Counted from the first letter of the stretch, positions 42,487 to 51,420 are shown. The stretch: DNA of 63,408 bases from an uncultured Saprospiraceae bacterium (GCA_937974625.1 CALJVJ010000197.1:1-63408); one strand, 5' to 3'. Made by a program: numbers and translations. Notes: a model not told the origin generated them from the letters alone.

Positions 42487-43530
42487 CTAACTGCCAAAAT
42501 GTTGCCAACCCTGTGCCTTAATCGGATGAATATTGCCACCAGTCGTATGTAATTTCACGCCATCCTTCTCTGCTACAATATCGCCTATTATATACAAATC
42601 TGGCAAAAACTTCACTTTATCAATATCATCTGGAGCTATGGTAAATAATAATTCATAATCTTCTCCCCCACTCAAAGCACAAGTAATTGGATCTAACTTA
42701 AATTTAATCGCCATTAACTGCGTATCATCGTGAATCGGCACTCCTTTCTCTTCAATAAATGCCCCTACCTTCGACTGGGTACAAAGATGAAACAACTCTG
42801 AGGCTAACCCATCTGAAATATCTATCATAGAAGTCGGCACTAAATTATTTTTGGTAAATAACTCTATAATATCTTTTCGCGCTTCTGGCTTTAATTGTCG
42901 TCCAACTAAGTAATTTTGACCTTCTAAATCTGCTTTAACCCCAGGATTAGACAGGTATAACTGCTTTTCTCTTTCGAGTAGTTGCAAACCTAAGTAAGCA
43001 GCACCCAAATCACCAGTCACACAGATAATGTCTCCAACTTTTGCAGTATTCCTATATACAATTTTGTCCGCTGGAGCTTGCCCTATCGCTGTAATACTGA
43101 TATATAGTCCTTTGGGAGAAGAGGTGGTATCACCTCCTACTAAATCCACCTTATACTTATCACAGGCTGCTTGTACCCCTGCATAAAATTCTTCTAAGGC
43201 TTCTACTGAAAAACGATTCGAGAGCGCCAACGAAACGGTAACCTGCTTTGGAATGGCGTTCATTGCATAAATATCGGATACATTGACCACCACTGACTTA
43301 TACCCCAAGTGTTTTAATGGTGAATACATCAAATCAAAATGGATACCTTCTACCAACATGTCCGTTGAAACAACTGTTTGCAATTGTCCATTTTCTATAA
43401 CTGCTGCATCATCTCCTATCCCTTTTTTAGAAGAAGGGTTTTGAAGTTTAACATTTTTAGTCAAATGATTAATTAATCCAAATTCTCCTAATTGATTAAC
43501 ATCTGTTCGCTTTGTATTTTCTGTAGCCAT
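42487..43530 (-). CDS. thiL: Thiamine-phosphate kinase
   Basis: A 347-residue enzyme that phosphorylates thiamine monophosphate to the diphosphate cofactor. The motif KGIGDDAAVIE (about 36-46) binds ATP and magnesium, followed by VVSTDMLVEGIHFD, LVGGDTTSSPKG and the C-terminal SGGEDYELLFT. All are typical of the AIR synthetase-related ThiL family. Length is normal. No TPP riboswitch is visible upstream and no other thiamine gene is near. A TAATTTTG promoter element on the minus strand lies at 43564-43571. It is divergent from lptB. Confidence 0.93.
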   Translation of the reverse strand: MATENTKRTDVNQLGEFGLINHLTKNVKLQNPSSKKGIGDDAAVIENGQLQTVVSTDMLVEGIHFDLMYSPLKHLGYKSVVVNVSDIYAMNAIPKQVTVSLALSNRFSVEALEEFYAGVQAACDKYKVDLVGGDTTSSPKGLYISITAIGQAPADKIVYRNTAKVGDIICVTGDLGAAYLGLQLLEREKQLYLSNPGVKADLEGQNYLVGRQLKPEARKDIIELFTKNNLVPTSMIDISDGLASELFHLCTQSKVGAFIEEKGVPIHDDTQLMAIKFKLDPITCALSGGEDYELLFTIAPDDIDKVKFLPDLYIIGDIVAEKDGVKLHTTGGNIHPIKAQGWQHFGS

Positions 43531-43563
43531 TTATTTTTTACTTAAACTTGTCCTAATAGAATG

Positions 43564-43571
43564 CAAAATTA
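43564..43571 (-). promoter_or_regulatory. -7 promoter element for thiL
   Basis: TAATTTTG on the minus strand, 33 bp before the start codon. No clear -33 partner. Confidence 0.4.
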
Positions 43572-43636
43572 CAATTTTATATTGGTTAGGAATGAAAAAT
43601 GCGTTAACGTGTTATTAACCCCTAAATAGTTAGTAT

Positions 43637-43670
43637 TTTGCCTCTATTCCTGTTTTATTACTTAATTTTG
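43637..43670 (+). promoter_or_regulatory. Promoter of lptB
   Basis: TTTG (43637-43640), 22 bp spacer, TAATTTTG (43663-43670); the ATG follows 17 bp later. Confidence 0.55.
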
Positions 43671-43687
43671 GGAATCAATACAATTAT

Positions 43688-44416
43688 ATGAAATTAAGGT
43701 CAGAACAGTTAGTTAAGATTTATGGTCGAAGAACCGTCGTCAAAGGCGTTTCTGTAGAAGTGAACCAAGGAGAAATCGTTGGATTATTAGGCCCTAATGG
43801 TGCTGGAAAGACCACTACTTTTTATATGGTGGTAGGTTTTATTAAACCCAATGAAGGCAATGTTTATTTAGACGATGAAGAGATTACCAGTCTCCCTATG
43901 TATAAGCGAGCACAAAGAGGTATTGGCTATTTACCTCAAGAACCTTCCGTTTTTAGAAAATTAAGTGTAGAAGATAATTTACGTGCCGTATTAGAAATGA
44001 CTAATTTAAATAAAACAGAGCAAGCTGAAAAATTAGAAACACTGATAGAAGAATTTAACTTAGAAAGAGTTAGAAAAAGTAATGGGGATACTTTGTCAGG
44101 TGGTGAACGCCGACGAACAGAAATCGCACGTGCTCTAGCGACTGACCCTAAATTTATTCTGCTAGATGAACCCTTTGCCGGAATTGACCCAATTGCCGTA
44201 GAAGATATCCAAGCTATTGTCAATAAACTAAGAACAAAAAACATTGGCATCTTGATAACAGACCATAATGTCCAAGAAACTTTATCGATTACCGACCGAG
44301 CCTACTTAATGTTTGAAGGAAATATTTTGAAAGCTGGGACAGCTGAAGAGTTGGCCGCCGACGAAATGGTTCGAAAAGTTTATCTAGGTAAGAATTTTGA
44401 ATTGAGAAAAAAATAA
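43688..44416 (+). CDS. lptB: LPS export ABC transporter ATP-binding protein
   Basis: A 242-residue ATPase that powers lipopolysaccharide extraction from the inner membrane with LptF/LptG. Walker A is [10 protein letters not shown] (about 36-45), the signature is [16 protein letters not shown], and Walker B is [13 protein letters not shown]. The SIGNATURE variant ERRR and the start [19 protein letters not shown] are typical of LptB rather than other ABC proteins. No other lpt gene is near, which is usual in Bacteroidota. It is followed by comEC after 82 bp in the same direction. Confidence 0.93.
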   Translation: MKLRSEQLVKIYGRRTVVKGVSVEVNQGEIVGLLGPNGAGKTTTFYMVVGFIKPNEGNVYLDDEEITSLPMYKRAQRGIGYLPQEPSVFRKLSVEDNLRAVLEMTNLNKTEQAEKLETLIEEFNLERVRKSNGDTLSGGERRRTEIARALATDPKFILLDEPFAGIDPIAVEDIQAIVNKLRTKNIGILITDHNVQETLSITDRAYLMFEGNILKAGTAEELAADEMVRKVYLGKNFELRKK

Positions 44417-44498
44417 GGTCAAAAGTGTGGAATCCTTGTATTTTCTAACTCTATAAAGGTAGAAAAAACTAATACTAGAACCTACACACTTTACAGAC

Positions 44499-46694
44499 TT
44501 GAGAAAACTAAAATCTCCAGAAATAAACTGGAAGGCGCTGCCATTTCTTCGCTTCGTCTTCCCACTTATGCTAGGTATTTTCCTAGCTAATCATTTAGTG
44601 ATTCATCATTTTTCACTAAACATTCTATTATTTTCTTCTTTCCTCAGTCTATTTTTCTTTAGACAAAAATTACAATCTTATTCCAACCGTTGGGCAGCTG
44701 GTTTAGCTATCAATTTCTTTTTATTCCTGCTGGGCTATCAATTGACCTATTATCAGAATGACCTCCATCATCCTCAACATTTCCAAAAATCCATAGCAAA
44801 AGAAAATCTTATTATCGGCATCATTAACAAAGTCCCTACTGAAAAGAAGGGTCGAATAAAAGTTGAATTAGCCACGCAATCAATTGGGACAACCTCCCAA
44901 AATCTCCTACCATGCAATGGAAAAATATTAGTTTATTTAAAAAAAGAAAATGCTTCCACCTTAAAATATGGGGACCAATTATTGATGAAAAATAAAATCC
45001 TTCCTATTCAAGCTTCTAAAAATCCCAATGCCTTTGATTTTGAACAATATCTCCATTTTCAAAATATTCATTTTCAACTATTCGCTAGCAATAAAGAATG
45101 GACCTTACTTGCTAAAAATCAAGGAAATCTTTTTTGGCAAACCATTTATGATTTACGCATCCATTACTTAAGCGTTTTAGAAAAGTATATCAAATCTGAA
45201 GAAGAAGTAGCTATTGCAGCTGCTTTAGTACTTGGTTATAAAGACAACTTAAATAAAGATTTAAAAACTGCTTATAGTGAAAGTGGCGCTATTCACGTCT
45301 TGGCGGTTTCTGGTTTGCATGTAGGTATTATTAGTAGCTTTTTATTATTTCTACTTCAGTTATTTCCTTATAAAAATCGTGTTTGGATATGGGTCAAACT
45401 TGGACTAGTCTTGACCTGTATTTGGTTGTTTGCCTTTTTAACTGGATTGTCTCCTTCTGTCCAGCGGGCAGCCATTATGTTTAGTGCTTTGAATATTGGT
45501 TGGACTTTACAGAGAGATGTAAATATATATAACGCTTTAGCCATAGCTGCTTTTTTTATTTTGCTATCCAATCCTTATGCCTTATTTGATGTAGGTTTTC
45601 AATTCTCCTTTTTAGCCGTTTTAGGTATTGTCTTTTTTGCGCCAAAGTTTATAGCATTTTGGGTGCCGAAAAATCTTATACTTTATCATACTTGGCTATT
45701 GACTGTAGTTGGCATTAGTGCTCAGTTGGCGGTTTTTCCTTTGGTCCTATATTATTTTCACCAAGTTCCAACTTACTTTTGGCTATCTGGCCTTTTTGTT
45801 ATTCCCTTCGCAGGCATATTAATGAAACTCGGAATTTTTCTTTTATTGACTCATGGATTTAGTGAACTGCTTTCCTCCTTCATTGCTACGCTACTTACGA
45901 ATATTATCAGCTTTCAAAACTATTTGATTCATGCTATTCAAGATTTGCCGTTTTCTACTTTATCTGGATTTTGGGTAAGTCAATTCGAAGTGGTTTTATT
46001 TTATGGTATGGTCTTAGGTATTGCAATGCTACTTATGACTTATAAATTTAAATGGATAATGTGCGCTGCTTGCTGTTTATTATTCATTTCCTGTGTCCAA
46101 CTTCATACTAAATACCAACAAAATCATCAGCAAAAAATTGTCATCTATTCTATTTCCAATAATAGCGTAATTGATTTTATAGATGGACAAACTACTTTTA
46201 ATTTAGGCGGGGATAGTTTATCTGAAAATCAACGGGCTTACACCTTACAAAATCATCGCTGGTCAACAGGAACTAAAGAAGTTATTACTATCAAGAAAAA
46301 TAATTTTGAAGCCAATAACTTGTTAAAAAGAGGACATTTATTACAATTTAAAAACAAAAGAATAGTGCTAATTAATCAGCATTTTCCTAAAAATACAAGT
46401 GTGAAAAAGAAATTTACTTGTGATTACCTCATCTTACAAAACAACGCCAATATAACTTTGACCCAACTTACCAATCTCTATAACTTTAGAGAAGTTATTT
46501 TCGATGGGTCTAACACTAATTGGTTTATCAAAAAATGGAAGCTAATATGTGAAGACTCAAACATCAGGTATAGAGATATAAAAAATGGAGGAGCATATGA
46601 AATTAATGTAACAGAAAAATCAACTACTCCTTATCATAAATTAGAATCAGTTTCCTTGAACTTAAACCCTAAATTGGATACTTCAGTGGAATAA
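44499..46694 (+). CDS. comEC: ComEC/Rec2-family DNA uptake channel
   Basis: A 731-residue membrane protein expected to carry single-stranded DNA across the inner membrane during transformation. The N-terminus has hydrophobic segments and a DUF4131 (OB-like) region; the competence core begins SESGAIHVLAVSGLHVGII near residue 263 and continues with about eight membrane helices. The last 180 residues do not show the HxHxDH metal site of the metallo-beta-lactamase domain found in longer ComEC proteins, so the nuclease part seems lacking or degenerate. The start is TTG 44499; an in-frame stop at 44460-44462 leaves no upstream ATG. Its stop is 3 bp from that of the convergent GH3 gene. Confidence 0.87.
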   Translation: MRKLKSPEINWKALPFLRFVFPLMLGIFLANHLVIHHFSLNILLFSSFLSLFFFRQKLQSYSNRWAAGLAINFFLFLLGYQLTYYQNDLHHPQHFQKSIAKENLIIGIINKVPTEKKGRIKVELATQSIGTTSQNLLPCNGKILVYLKKENASTLKYGDQLLMKNKILPIQASKNPNAFDFEQYLHFQNIHFQLFASNKEWTLLAKNQGNLFWQTIYDLRIHYLSVLEKYIKSEEEVAIAAALVLGYKDNLNKDLKTAYSESGAIHVLAVSGLHVGIISSFLLFLLQLFPYKNRVWIWVKLGLVLTCIWLFAFLTGLSPSVQRAAIMFSALNIGWTLQRDVNIYNALAIAAFFILLSNPYALFDVGFQFSFLAVLGIVFFAPKFIAFWVPKNLILYHTWLLTVVGISAQLAVFPLVLYYFHQVPTYFWLSGLFVIPFAGILMKLGIFLLLTHGFSELLSSFIATLLTNIISFQNYLIHAIQDLPFSTLSGFWVSQFEVVLFYGMVLGIAMLLMTYKFKWIMCAACCLLFISCVQLHTKYQQNHQQKIVIYSISNNSVIDFIDGQTTFNLGGDSLSENQRAYTLQNHRWSTGTKEVITIKKNNFEANNLLKRGHLLQFKNKRIVLINQHFPKNTSVKKKFTCDYLILQNNANITLTQLTNLYNFREVIFDGSNTNWFIKKWKLICEDSNIRYRDIKNGGAYEINVTEKSTTPYHKLESVSLNLNPKLDTSVE

Positions 46695-46697
46695 GTA

Positions 46698-48224
46698 TTA
46701 TACATTCTTCTTCATTACTCGTAGTATATCATCCAAATAATTTCGATGATTAGCCAAGCGAGGAATCTTATTTTGTACGCCGAATTTACCTCTAGAACGC
46801 ATCCAATCATGAAAAGTCCCTTTAGGCAAAACTGCTAAACGCAATTGCTCTAATGCCATGCTTTTATAGCGCTTCGCTTCATAATCAGAATTAATTTCTT
46901 GTAAATTTTTATCTAATCGCTTTGTAAAAGCTAATATATTTTCTGGCTCTTTTTCAAACTCCACTAACCATTGATGCCCTCCTTTTCCATTTTTTGTAAA
47001 ATAAATCGGTGCGACCGTATATTCAGAAACAATAGAACGCGTTTCCTCACAAGTCAAAGCAACAGCCTTATCTGTATTTTCAACCATCACCTCTTCTCCA
47101 AAAGCATTGATAAATTGTTTTGTTCGACCTGTAATTTTTATTTTGTAGGGATACTTAGAGGTAAACGTCACTGTATCTCCAATTTTATATCGCCACAACC
47201 CTGCATTCGTACTGATGAGCATCGCATAATTCTTTCCTATTTCTACGTCTTTCAATGAAATGGCAATTGGGTTTTTACTATCCCATTCTTCCATCGGTAA
47301 AAATTCATAATACACCCCATTATTCAATAAAAGTAAAAGGTCTTCATCTCCAAGAAATTGTTGCGTTGCAAAAAAACCTTCGGACGCATTATAAGCCTCT
47401 GTATACACAAAATCATCTTTTGGTAAAAACTGCTTAAATTGTTCTTTGTAAGGTGCAAAACCGACCCCTCCATGTACATACACACTTAAATTTGGCCAGA
47501 CTTCTAGTATGTGTTCTTTTCCTGTTACTTCCAATAATCTTCTAAACAAAACGATATTCCATGTAGGAACTCCCGCTATCATGTAGAGACTGGGGTCATC
47601 CTTGGTTAACTGTACGGTCCGTTCAATTTTTTCTTCCCATTCACTCATTAAGCCGGTCTTAAAATCAGGGGAATAAAACGGGCGACCAACAGCTGGCATG
47701 CGATGAGCCATTATCGCGGAAATATCACCTATAGTTGTTTTAGGATATTCTGGATAAGCGTCTAAACTCCCAACTAATAATAGGTTCTTATCCGCAAAGA
47801 CTCTTGCATCAGGTTTATTATGATACAACATGGACATCGTGTCCCAATTACCTCGTATGTGGTTGGAAAAAAGATTTTTATCTGTTACTGGTATGAATTT
47901 ACTTTTATCACTAGTGGTTCCCGAAGATTTAGAGAACCATTTGACTTGCCCACCCCACAAAATATCTTTTTCCCCGTGCATCATCCGCTGAATATAGGGC
48001 TTCAAATCATCATAACTAGAAACAGGTACTTGCATCGCGAAATCCTTCGCAGTTTTTATGGAACCATATCCAAAAGTCTTACCCCATTCCGTATGCTTGG
48101 TAGCGGCAATGAGGTCTCTCAGTACTTGGGCTTGTACTTCGTGAGGCGTTTTTATGAATTTTTGAATCCGTCCAATCCGTTGTTTTAAATACCAACGCAT
48201 TACTTTGTTGATTCTTTCCTTCAT
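46698..48224 (-). CDS. GH3 auxin-responsive-family acyl-adenylating protein
   Basis: A 508-residue protein of the GH3 family. These enzymes activate a carboxylic acid with ATP and join it to an amino acid; in plants they conjugate auxin and jasmonate. The ATP motif SSGTTSDKSKFIPVT lies near residues 95-110, and YNASEGFFATQ and the later LWRYKIGDTVTF are family signatures. Bacterial members are widespread in Bacteroidota but their substrates are unknown. No partner enzyme is adjacent. The long leader (48225-48621) gives no obvious promoter except a + strand TAATTTTG at 48303, which points the other way. Confidence 0.88.
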   Translation of the reverse strand: MKERINKVMRWYLKQRIGRIQKFIKTPHEVQAQVLRDLIAATKHTEWGKTFGYGSIKTAKDFAMQVPVSSYDDLKPYIQRMMHGEKDILWGGQVKWFSKSSGTTSDKSKFIPVTDKNLFSNHIRGNWDTMSMLYHNKPDARVFADKNLLLVGSLDAYPEYPKTTIGDISAIMAHRMPAVGRPFYSPDFKTGLMSEWEEKIERTVQLTKDDPSLYMIAGVPTWNIVLFRRLLEVTGKEHILEVWPNLSVYVHGGVGFAPYKEQFKQFLPKDDFVYTEAYNASEGFFATQQFLGDEDLLLLLNNGVYYEFLPMEEWDSKNPIAISLKDVEIGKNYAMLISTNAGLWRYKIGDTVTFTSKYPYKIKITGRTKQFINAFGEEVMVENTDKAVALTCEETRSIVSEYTVAPIYFTKNGKGGHQWLVEFEKEPENILAFTKRLDKNLQEINSDYEAKRYKSMALEQLRLAVLPKGTFHDWMRSRGKFGVQNKIPRLANHRNYLDDILRVMKKNV

Positions 48225-48621
48225 CTGTGGTGGTATGAGTCTAAGGAGTGAAAATGAAATAAACTCCTAATTTTAAGATTTTATTCCGTTCTCCATCCTA
48301 AATAATTTTGCTCTTTGCCAAGGGGTTGTCAAAAAGTCTATAGATTTTAAAGTAAGGTCTCGTCTTTTTCAAGGTATTTGTATGCTCATTTACTAGCACT
48401 ACATTAAAAGTAGTTAAATTAATCAATTACTAGTTAATAGAACTAAGAAAAAAATTATTGAAAAAAAATTGAATCATAGGCAGCGGATTAATAAGGTGAC
48501 TCGTTTGGTGTATAGCTTAATGACTTAAATATTAAAGCAGCCCCTTGTTATTCTCACTAGTTTTTATTCAACGTATGAAATTTTAAAGAGGGGCTGCCTT
48601 GTTTTTATTAAGTGTTCTTTC
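48225..48621. other. Intergenic region between the GH3 and TrpF-like genes
   Basis: 397 bp. It has a TAATTTTG motif on the + strand (48303-48310) and the hairpin at 48537-48597 that could end a + strand transcript as well as the minus-strand TrpF-like gene. A + strand RNA of about 290 bases is possible but weakly supported, since no -33 TTG is in place. Confidence 0.3.
48537..48597. terminator. Terminator after the TrpF-like gene
   Basis: GCAGCCCCT (48537-48545) pairs with AGGGGCTGC (48589-48597), with a 43-base loop, then T-rich on both sides. Confidence 0.6.
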
Positions 48622-49272
48622 CTATATTTCTGCTTCCAATACCTCAAATATTTCATCTAATTCATCATAAGATTTAAACCCAACTTTTTCCTCAACTCCT
48701 CCTTTCACAATTATACCCATAGGACCAATCTCTATTATTATTTCGGTTGTATTTTTATCCGTATAGTCCAGACTTAAAAATATTTCATATTGACTACAAA
48801 TTTCTTTTAACTGCTTTAATGATAAATTTCCAGTTCCTTTTTTCAAAGAAACCCAATTAATTTTATTCTTATTAAAATCAATTAAAAAGTAATCAACGTA
48901 GTCAAAATAAATATCCAAATGTTTCTTTAAGGACGAGTAGGTCGTGGTTGGTTCAATAATTACTTCTTTAATAATAGTCGATACGGTTAGACTATTTAAA
49001 TACTCAACGGGTGTATGCATTCCTACTTGAATACATTCTAATGCTAAGAAATTAATGATTTGCTGGCTCTGGTCAATGTCCAATACATCTAATTCTCCCA
49101 CTATTTTAGGCCCTTCTATCCAATCTTTTATTTCTTTTACTTGTGGTAAAGATAAGGTCTCTAAACCAATGGTCGTCAAATCAAAGCCTAGCCATTCGAC
49201 ATGCCAAGCAGCAAAATATCGAGCATCCGTTAAATTAGAAACACTACTAGCTTTTACAATTGTTGTTAGCAT
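48622..49272 (-). CDS. TrpF-like (phosphoribosylanthranilate isomerase) barrel protein lacking the catalytic Cys
   Basis: A 216-residue protein that resembles the TrpF TIM barrel. The opening TIVKASSVSNLTDARYFAAWHVEWLGFDL parallels the TrpF start (KICGI...DA...GADALGFVF), and the end VGFKSYDELDEIFEVLEAE parallels the TrpF C-terminus. The catalytic Cys of KICG is replaced by Ala-Ser-Ser, and I do not see the conserved Asp and GGTG phosphate loop in the second half. It is far from any trp gene. It is probably a barrel protein derived from TrpF with another role. Family relation is by eye and moderate in certainty. Confidence 0.55.
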   Translation of the reverse strand: MLTTIVKASSVSNLTDARYFAAWHVEWLGFDLTTIGLETLSLPQVKEIKDWIEGPKIVGELDVLDIDQSQQIINFLALECIQVGMHTPVEYLNSLTVSTIIKEVIIEPTTTYSSLKKHLDIYFDYVDYFLIDFNKNKINWVSLKKGTGNLSLKQLKEICSQYEIFLSLDYTDKNTTEIIIEIGPMGIIVKGGVEEKVGFKSYDELDEIFEVLEAEI

Positions 49273-49304
49273 ACATCACTTTTCTGAAAAAATGTAAAGC
49301 TATA

Positions 49305-49334
49305 AAAAAAGCCGCCCGAATGAGCAGCTTTTTT
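49305..49334 (-). terminator. Terminator after the PLDc_N gene
   Basis: AAAAAAGC-C-GC pairs with GC-A-GCTTTTTT (49305-49334), a near-perfect stem between two minus-strand genes. Confidence 0.6.
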
Positions 49335-49401
49335 CACTTTTAATAAAACGAATAGTTAATCCGCTATAAATATTTTTAGTAGCATTGTAAGCGACGAACG
49401 C

Positions 49402-49620
49402 CTAAACATATTCTTCCTCTGGTATACTTATCTTTTTTCGACCCGTTGCATAGTAAATTATCGTTCCGATAAAAGGCAGAAAAAAGACTAATAAAAACCA
49501 TATGATTTTATCTGTATCATTCTTATACTCGTCTGAAACAATTTCTATTAATGCATATACCCAAAAGCCAAAAGTTCCTAACCCTAGCGTTAATAATATC
49601 ATTAAAAAAATGGCACCCAT
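49402..49620 (-). CDS. PLDc_N domain small membrane protein
   Basis: A 72-residue protein with two hydrophobic helices (about 4-24 and 39-57) separated by a short acidic loop (IVSDEYKNDTDKI). The pattern, with WFLLVFFLPFIGTIIYYATGRKK, is that of the phospholipase D/nuclease N-terminal (PLDc_N) family, found as free-standing small membrane proteins in Bacteroidota and as leader segments of cardiolipin synthases. Role unknown. It stands between the TrpF-like and HhH genes and is followed by a terminator. Confidence 0.75.
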   Translation of the reverse strand: MGAIFLMILLTLGLGTFGFWVYALIEIVSDEYKNDTDKIIWFLLVFFLPFIGTIIYYATGRKKISIPEEEYV

Positions 49621-49738
49621 ATTTTTTATTATTTAATGATGAACAATCATTTTATACAATACCTAAATTAATACACTTTATCAATCTTTCCTATTTTGCT
49701 CGGCAAACCAAGAAAAATTATCGACGAATTTGTTCTAA

Positions 49739-50929
49739 TCATTTACTTTTTCTGTCTATATCGAAAGATAAATACGGTTGAATTCGCTCGATGAATGCTG
49801 GTTTCAATGCTTTTACTTTATATAAATCTTCCAAACGCTGATAATTCCCATGATTGATTCGATAATTGACAATACTATGTGCTTGCTTCGTTTTGATATA
49901 TGGATGTGATTTTAAATCATCTGCTGAGATAGTATTGATAAGAATTTTGTTAGCAATAGGAGATAAAATTAATTGAGTAGCCACTTTATCTATTACACTA
50001 TCCGCCACATTATATGTCGTTTTAATTTGATCTACAGAAATAAATCCACCTAGTTTATCTCTAAAATTTACAATCCGTTTAGCTGTCACTGCTCCTATCC
50101 CACTTAATTGCTTCCATTCTTCTACACTACTATTATTTATATCTACTTTGATTGTCGTTGACTTAGAAAAACTTTTAGGTATATCATTAGGTGTATTTGT
50201 ATTTTCTACAATTTGGCTTTGGATTGGCGGAATTTCGATATATGGTGCTAAAGCCAAATAGTCCTTTACTGTTAATCCATAAATTTTCTTGAAGTCTTGT
50301 TTCTTCCAAAATTGCCCGCCTTTAGACCGAAAATTGATAACTGTTTGGGCCACTTTCTCGGAAAGACCTAAGTTTAATAGTGTTTCTTTTGAGGCGTCAT
50401 TTGGATTGAATGGAAACGGAGTAATTGATTTTGTTAATAGTTTATCAAAAACTTTTGGTTGCTCGACAGTTGGAAGTTTATATTTTTTTTGATTGAACTT
50501 AATATAAGGTGCTAATCTAGTAAAATCCCTTTCTGTTATTCCATATACTTTTTTAATATCCTCCTTCTTATAAAATTTTGCTCCTGTATTTCGATATTTA
50601 ATAAAGGTATTAGCTACGGTGGGCTTGATTCCTAATTTTATTAAAGCTTCTTTAGTAACTTTATTAGGGTCAAAAAAGAATGGTTTGATTTTTTTTGGCA
50701 CCTTCTCTGATGCATTTCTTTCAAAATCGTTCTCCGCTAATCTTTTCGTCTCTACTTCAAATGCAATAACTTCTTCCTTAAATTTTGAAAAATCTGTTCC
50801 TGGATTGGATAGGTAGTCCGATAAGATATTTGACAAAAAGAAGGATAATAGACTCAAACAAATGACTATTACAAAACCATTTCTTTGCGTCTTAGAAAAA
50901 TACAAATAGCTACGTATGTTCGTTTTCAT
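49739..50929 (-). CDS. Membrane-anchored protein with four helix-hairpin-helix (ComEA-like) repeats
   Basis: A 396-residue protein with one N-terminal membrane helix (about 18-36) and four ComEA-type helix-hairpin-helix units on the outer side. They begin near FFFDPNKVTKEALIKLG, PFPFNPNDASKETLLNLG, KVDINNSSVEEWKQLSGIG and KILINTISADDLKSH. Units one and two are close copies of one another (each has a Lys-Lys-x-(D/F)-x-K-x-(I/V)-Y-G tail). HhH units bind the DNA backbone, so the protein may catch incoming DNA for ComEC (gene 3 kb away), as ComEA does in other bacteria. ComEA usually has one or two units. Intact, single gene. Confidence 0.78.
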   Translation of the reverse strand: MKTNIRSYLYFSKTQRNGFVIVICLSLLSFFLSNILSDYLSNPGTDFSKFKEEVIAFEVETKRLAENDFERNASEKVPKKIKPFFFDPNKVTKEALIKLGIKPTVANTFIKYRNTGAKFYKKEDIKKVYGITERDFTRLAPYIKFNQKKYKLPTVEQPKVFDKLLTKSITPFPFNPNDASKETLLNLGLSEKVAQTVINFRSKGGQFWKKQDFKKIYGLTVKDYLALAPYIEIPPIQSQIVENTNTPNDIPKSFSKSTTIKVDINNSSVEEWKQLSGIGAVTAKRIVNFRDKLGGFISVDQIKTTYNVADSVIDKVATQLILSPIANKILINTISADDLKSHPYIKTKQAHSIVNYRINHGNYQRLEDLYKVKALKPAFIERIQPYLSFDIDRKSK

Positions 50930-51113
50930 AAACTTGAAAATAAATGTAGAGGGATACTCTAAAGTATATATTTTCTTGATGAAATTTTTAGCTATTTTAT
51001 ATTTAGCAGTTTTGAATGTATAAAAACCGCAAATGAATATGTTTTCAAAAAATATTAAATAAATTTAAATTTGTTTTTACTGCCAATTTCCCAAATATTT
51101 ATTGGTTTAAATA

Positions 51114-51144
51114 TTTGACACCATGCTTTTTTACCTTATCTTTG
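51114..51144 (+). promoter_or_regulatory. Consensus promoter of the candidate small RNA
   Basis: TTTG (51114-51117), 19 bp spacer, TATCTTTG (51137-51144): the closest match to the Bacteroidota consensus in the window, yet no gene follows on this strand. Confidence 0.65.
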
Positions 51145-51292
51145 AAGGGAATTAAACAGAACTATGAGAAAATGCTTTGAGTAAAATCAAATTGTATTTT
51201 CAACTACACACATTTTTAATGGCAATTTTCAATTTGTCATTTCCCTTACCTAAGAAGTGATAAGTTAGCCACAACCTATCACTTCTTTTGTT
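51145..51292 (+). ncRNA. Candidate small structured RNA (about 140-148 nt)
   Basis: Directly after the consensus promoter lies a sequence with four paired parts: an outer stem AAGGGAA (51145-51151) with TTCCCTT (51241-51247); a long hairpin with GAAAATGC/GTATTTTC and an inner TTTGA/TCAAA (51168-51201); a hairpin TGGCAA/TTGTCA (51220-51239); and a terminator stem AAGAAGTGATA/TATCACTTCTT (51252-51287) followed by TTGTTTT. Only short frames are present (6 and 13 codons). A closed stem with a large internal region recalls 6S RNA, and Bacteroidota do have 6S-type RNAs, but I cannot claim identity. The exact 5' end could trim the outer stem. Confidence 0.5.
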
Positions 51293-51334
51293 TTCCTAAA
51301 CCTTCATTTTTCTTAAAATTGGTGGTAGGAAATA

Positions 51335-51370
51335 ATAAAGCGGTATCGAATTACTTCGATACCGCTTTAT
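51335..51370. terminator. Bidirectional terminator after serA
   Basis: A perfect 16 bp stem ATAAAGCGGTATCGAA (51335-51350) with TTCGATACCGCTTTAT (51355-51370), 4-base loop. Confidence 0.85.
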
Positions 51371-51420
51371 GTTTTTTATATATTCATACTGCACATCTAT
51401 AGAAAGCAGTAATTAAATTA

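Larger units (their letters stand above)
50930..51420. other. Intergenic region containing a candidate small RNA
   Basis: 491 bp between two minus-strand genes. It holds a consensus + strand promoter (51114-51144), three hairpins and a terminator (51145-51290), and the serA terminator (51335-51370). The left part (50930-51110) is AT-rich without visible features. Confidence 0.55.

Noticed and set aside
43531..43687. TPP riboswitch upstream of thiL
   Set aside because: The conserved CUGAGA and ACCUGA-type blocks are not present.
47820..48188. 122-codon + strand frame opposite the GH3 gene
   Set aside because: Lies wholly inside a well-conserved gene and has no recognisable features.
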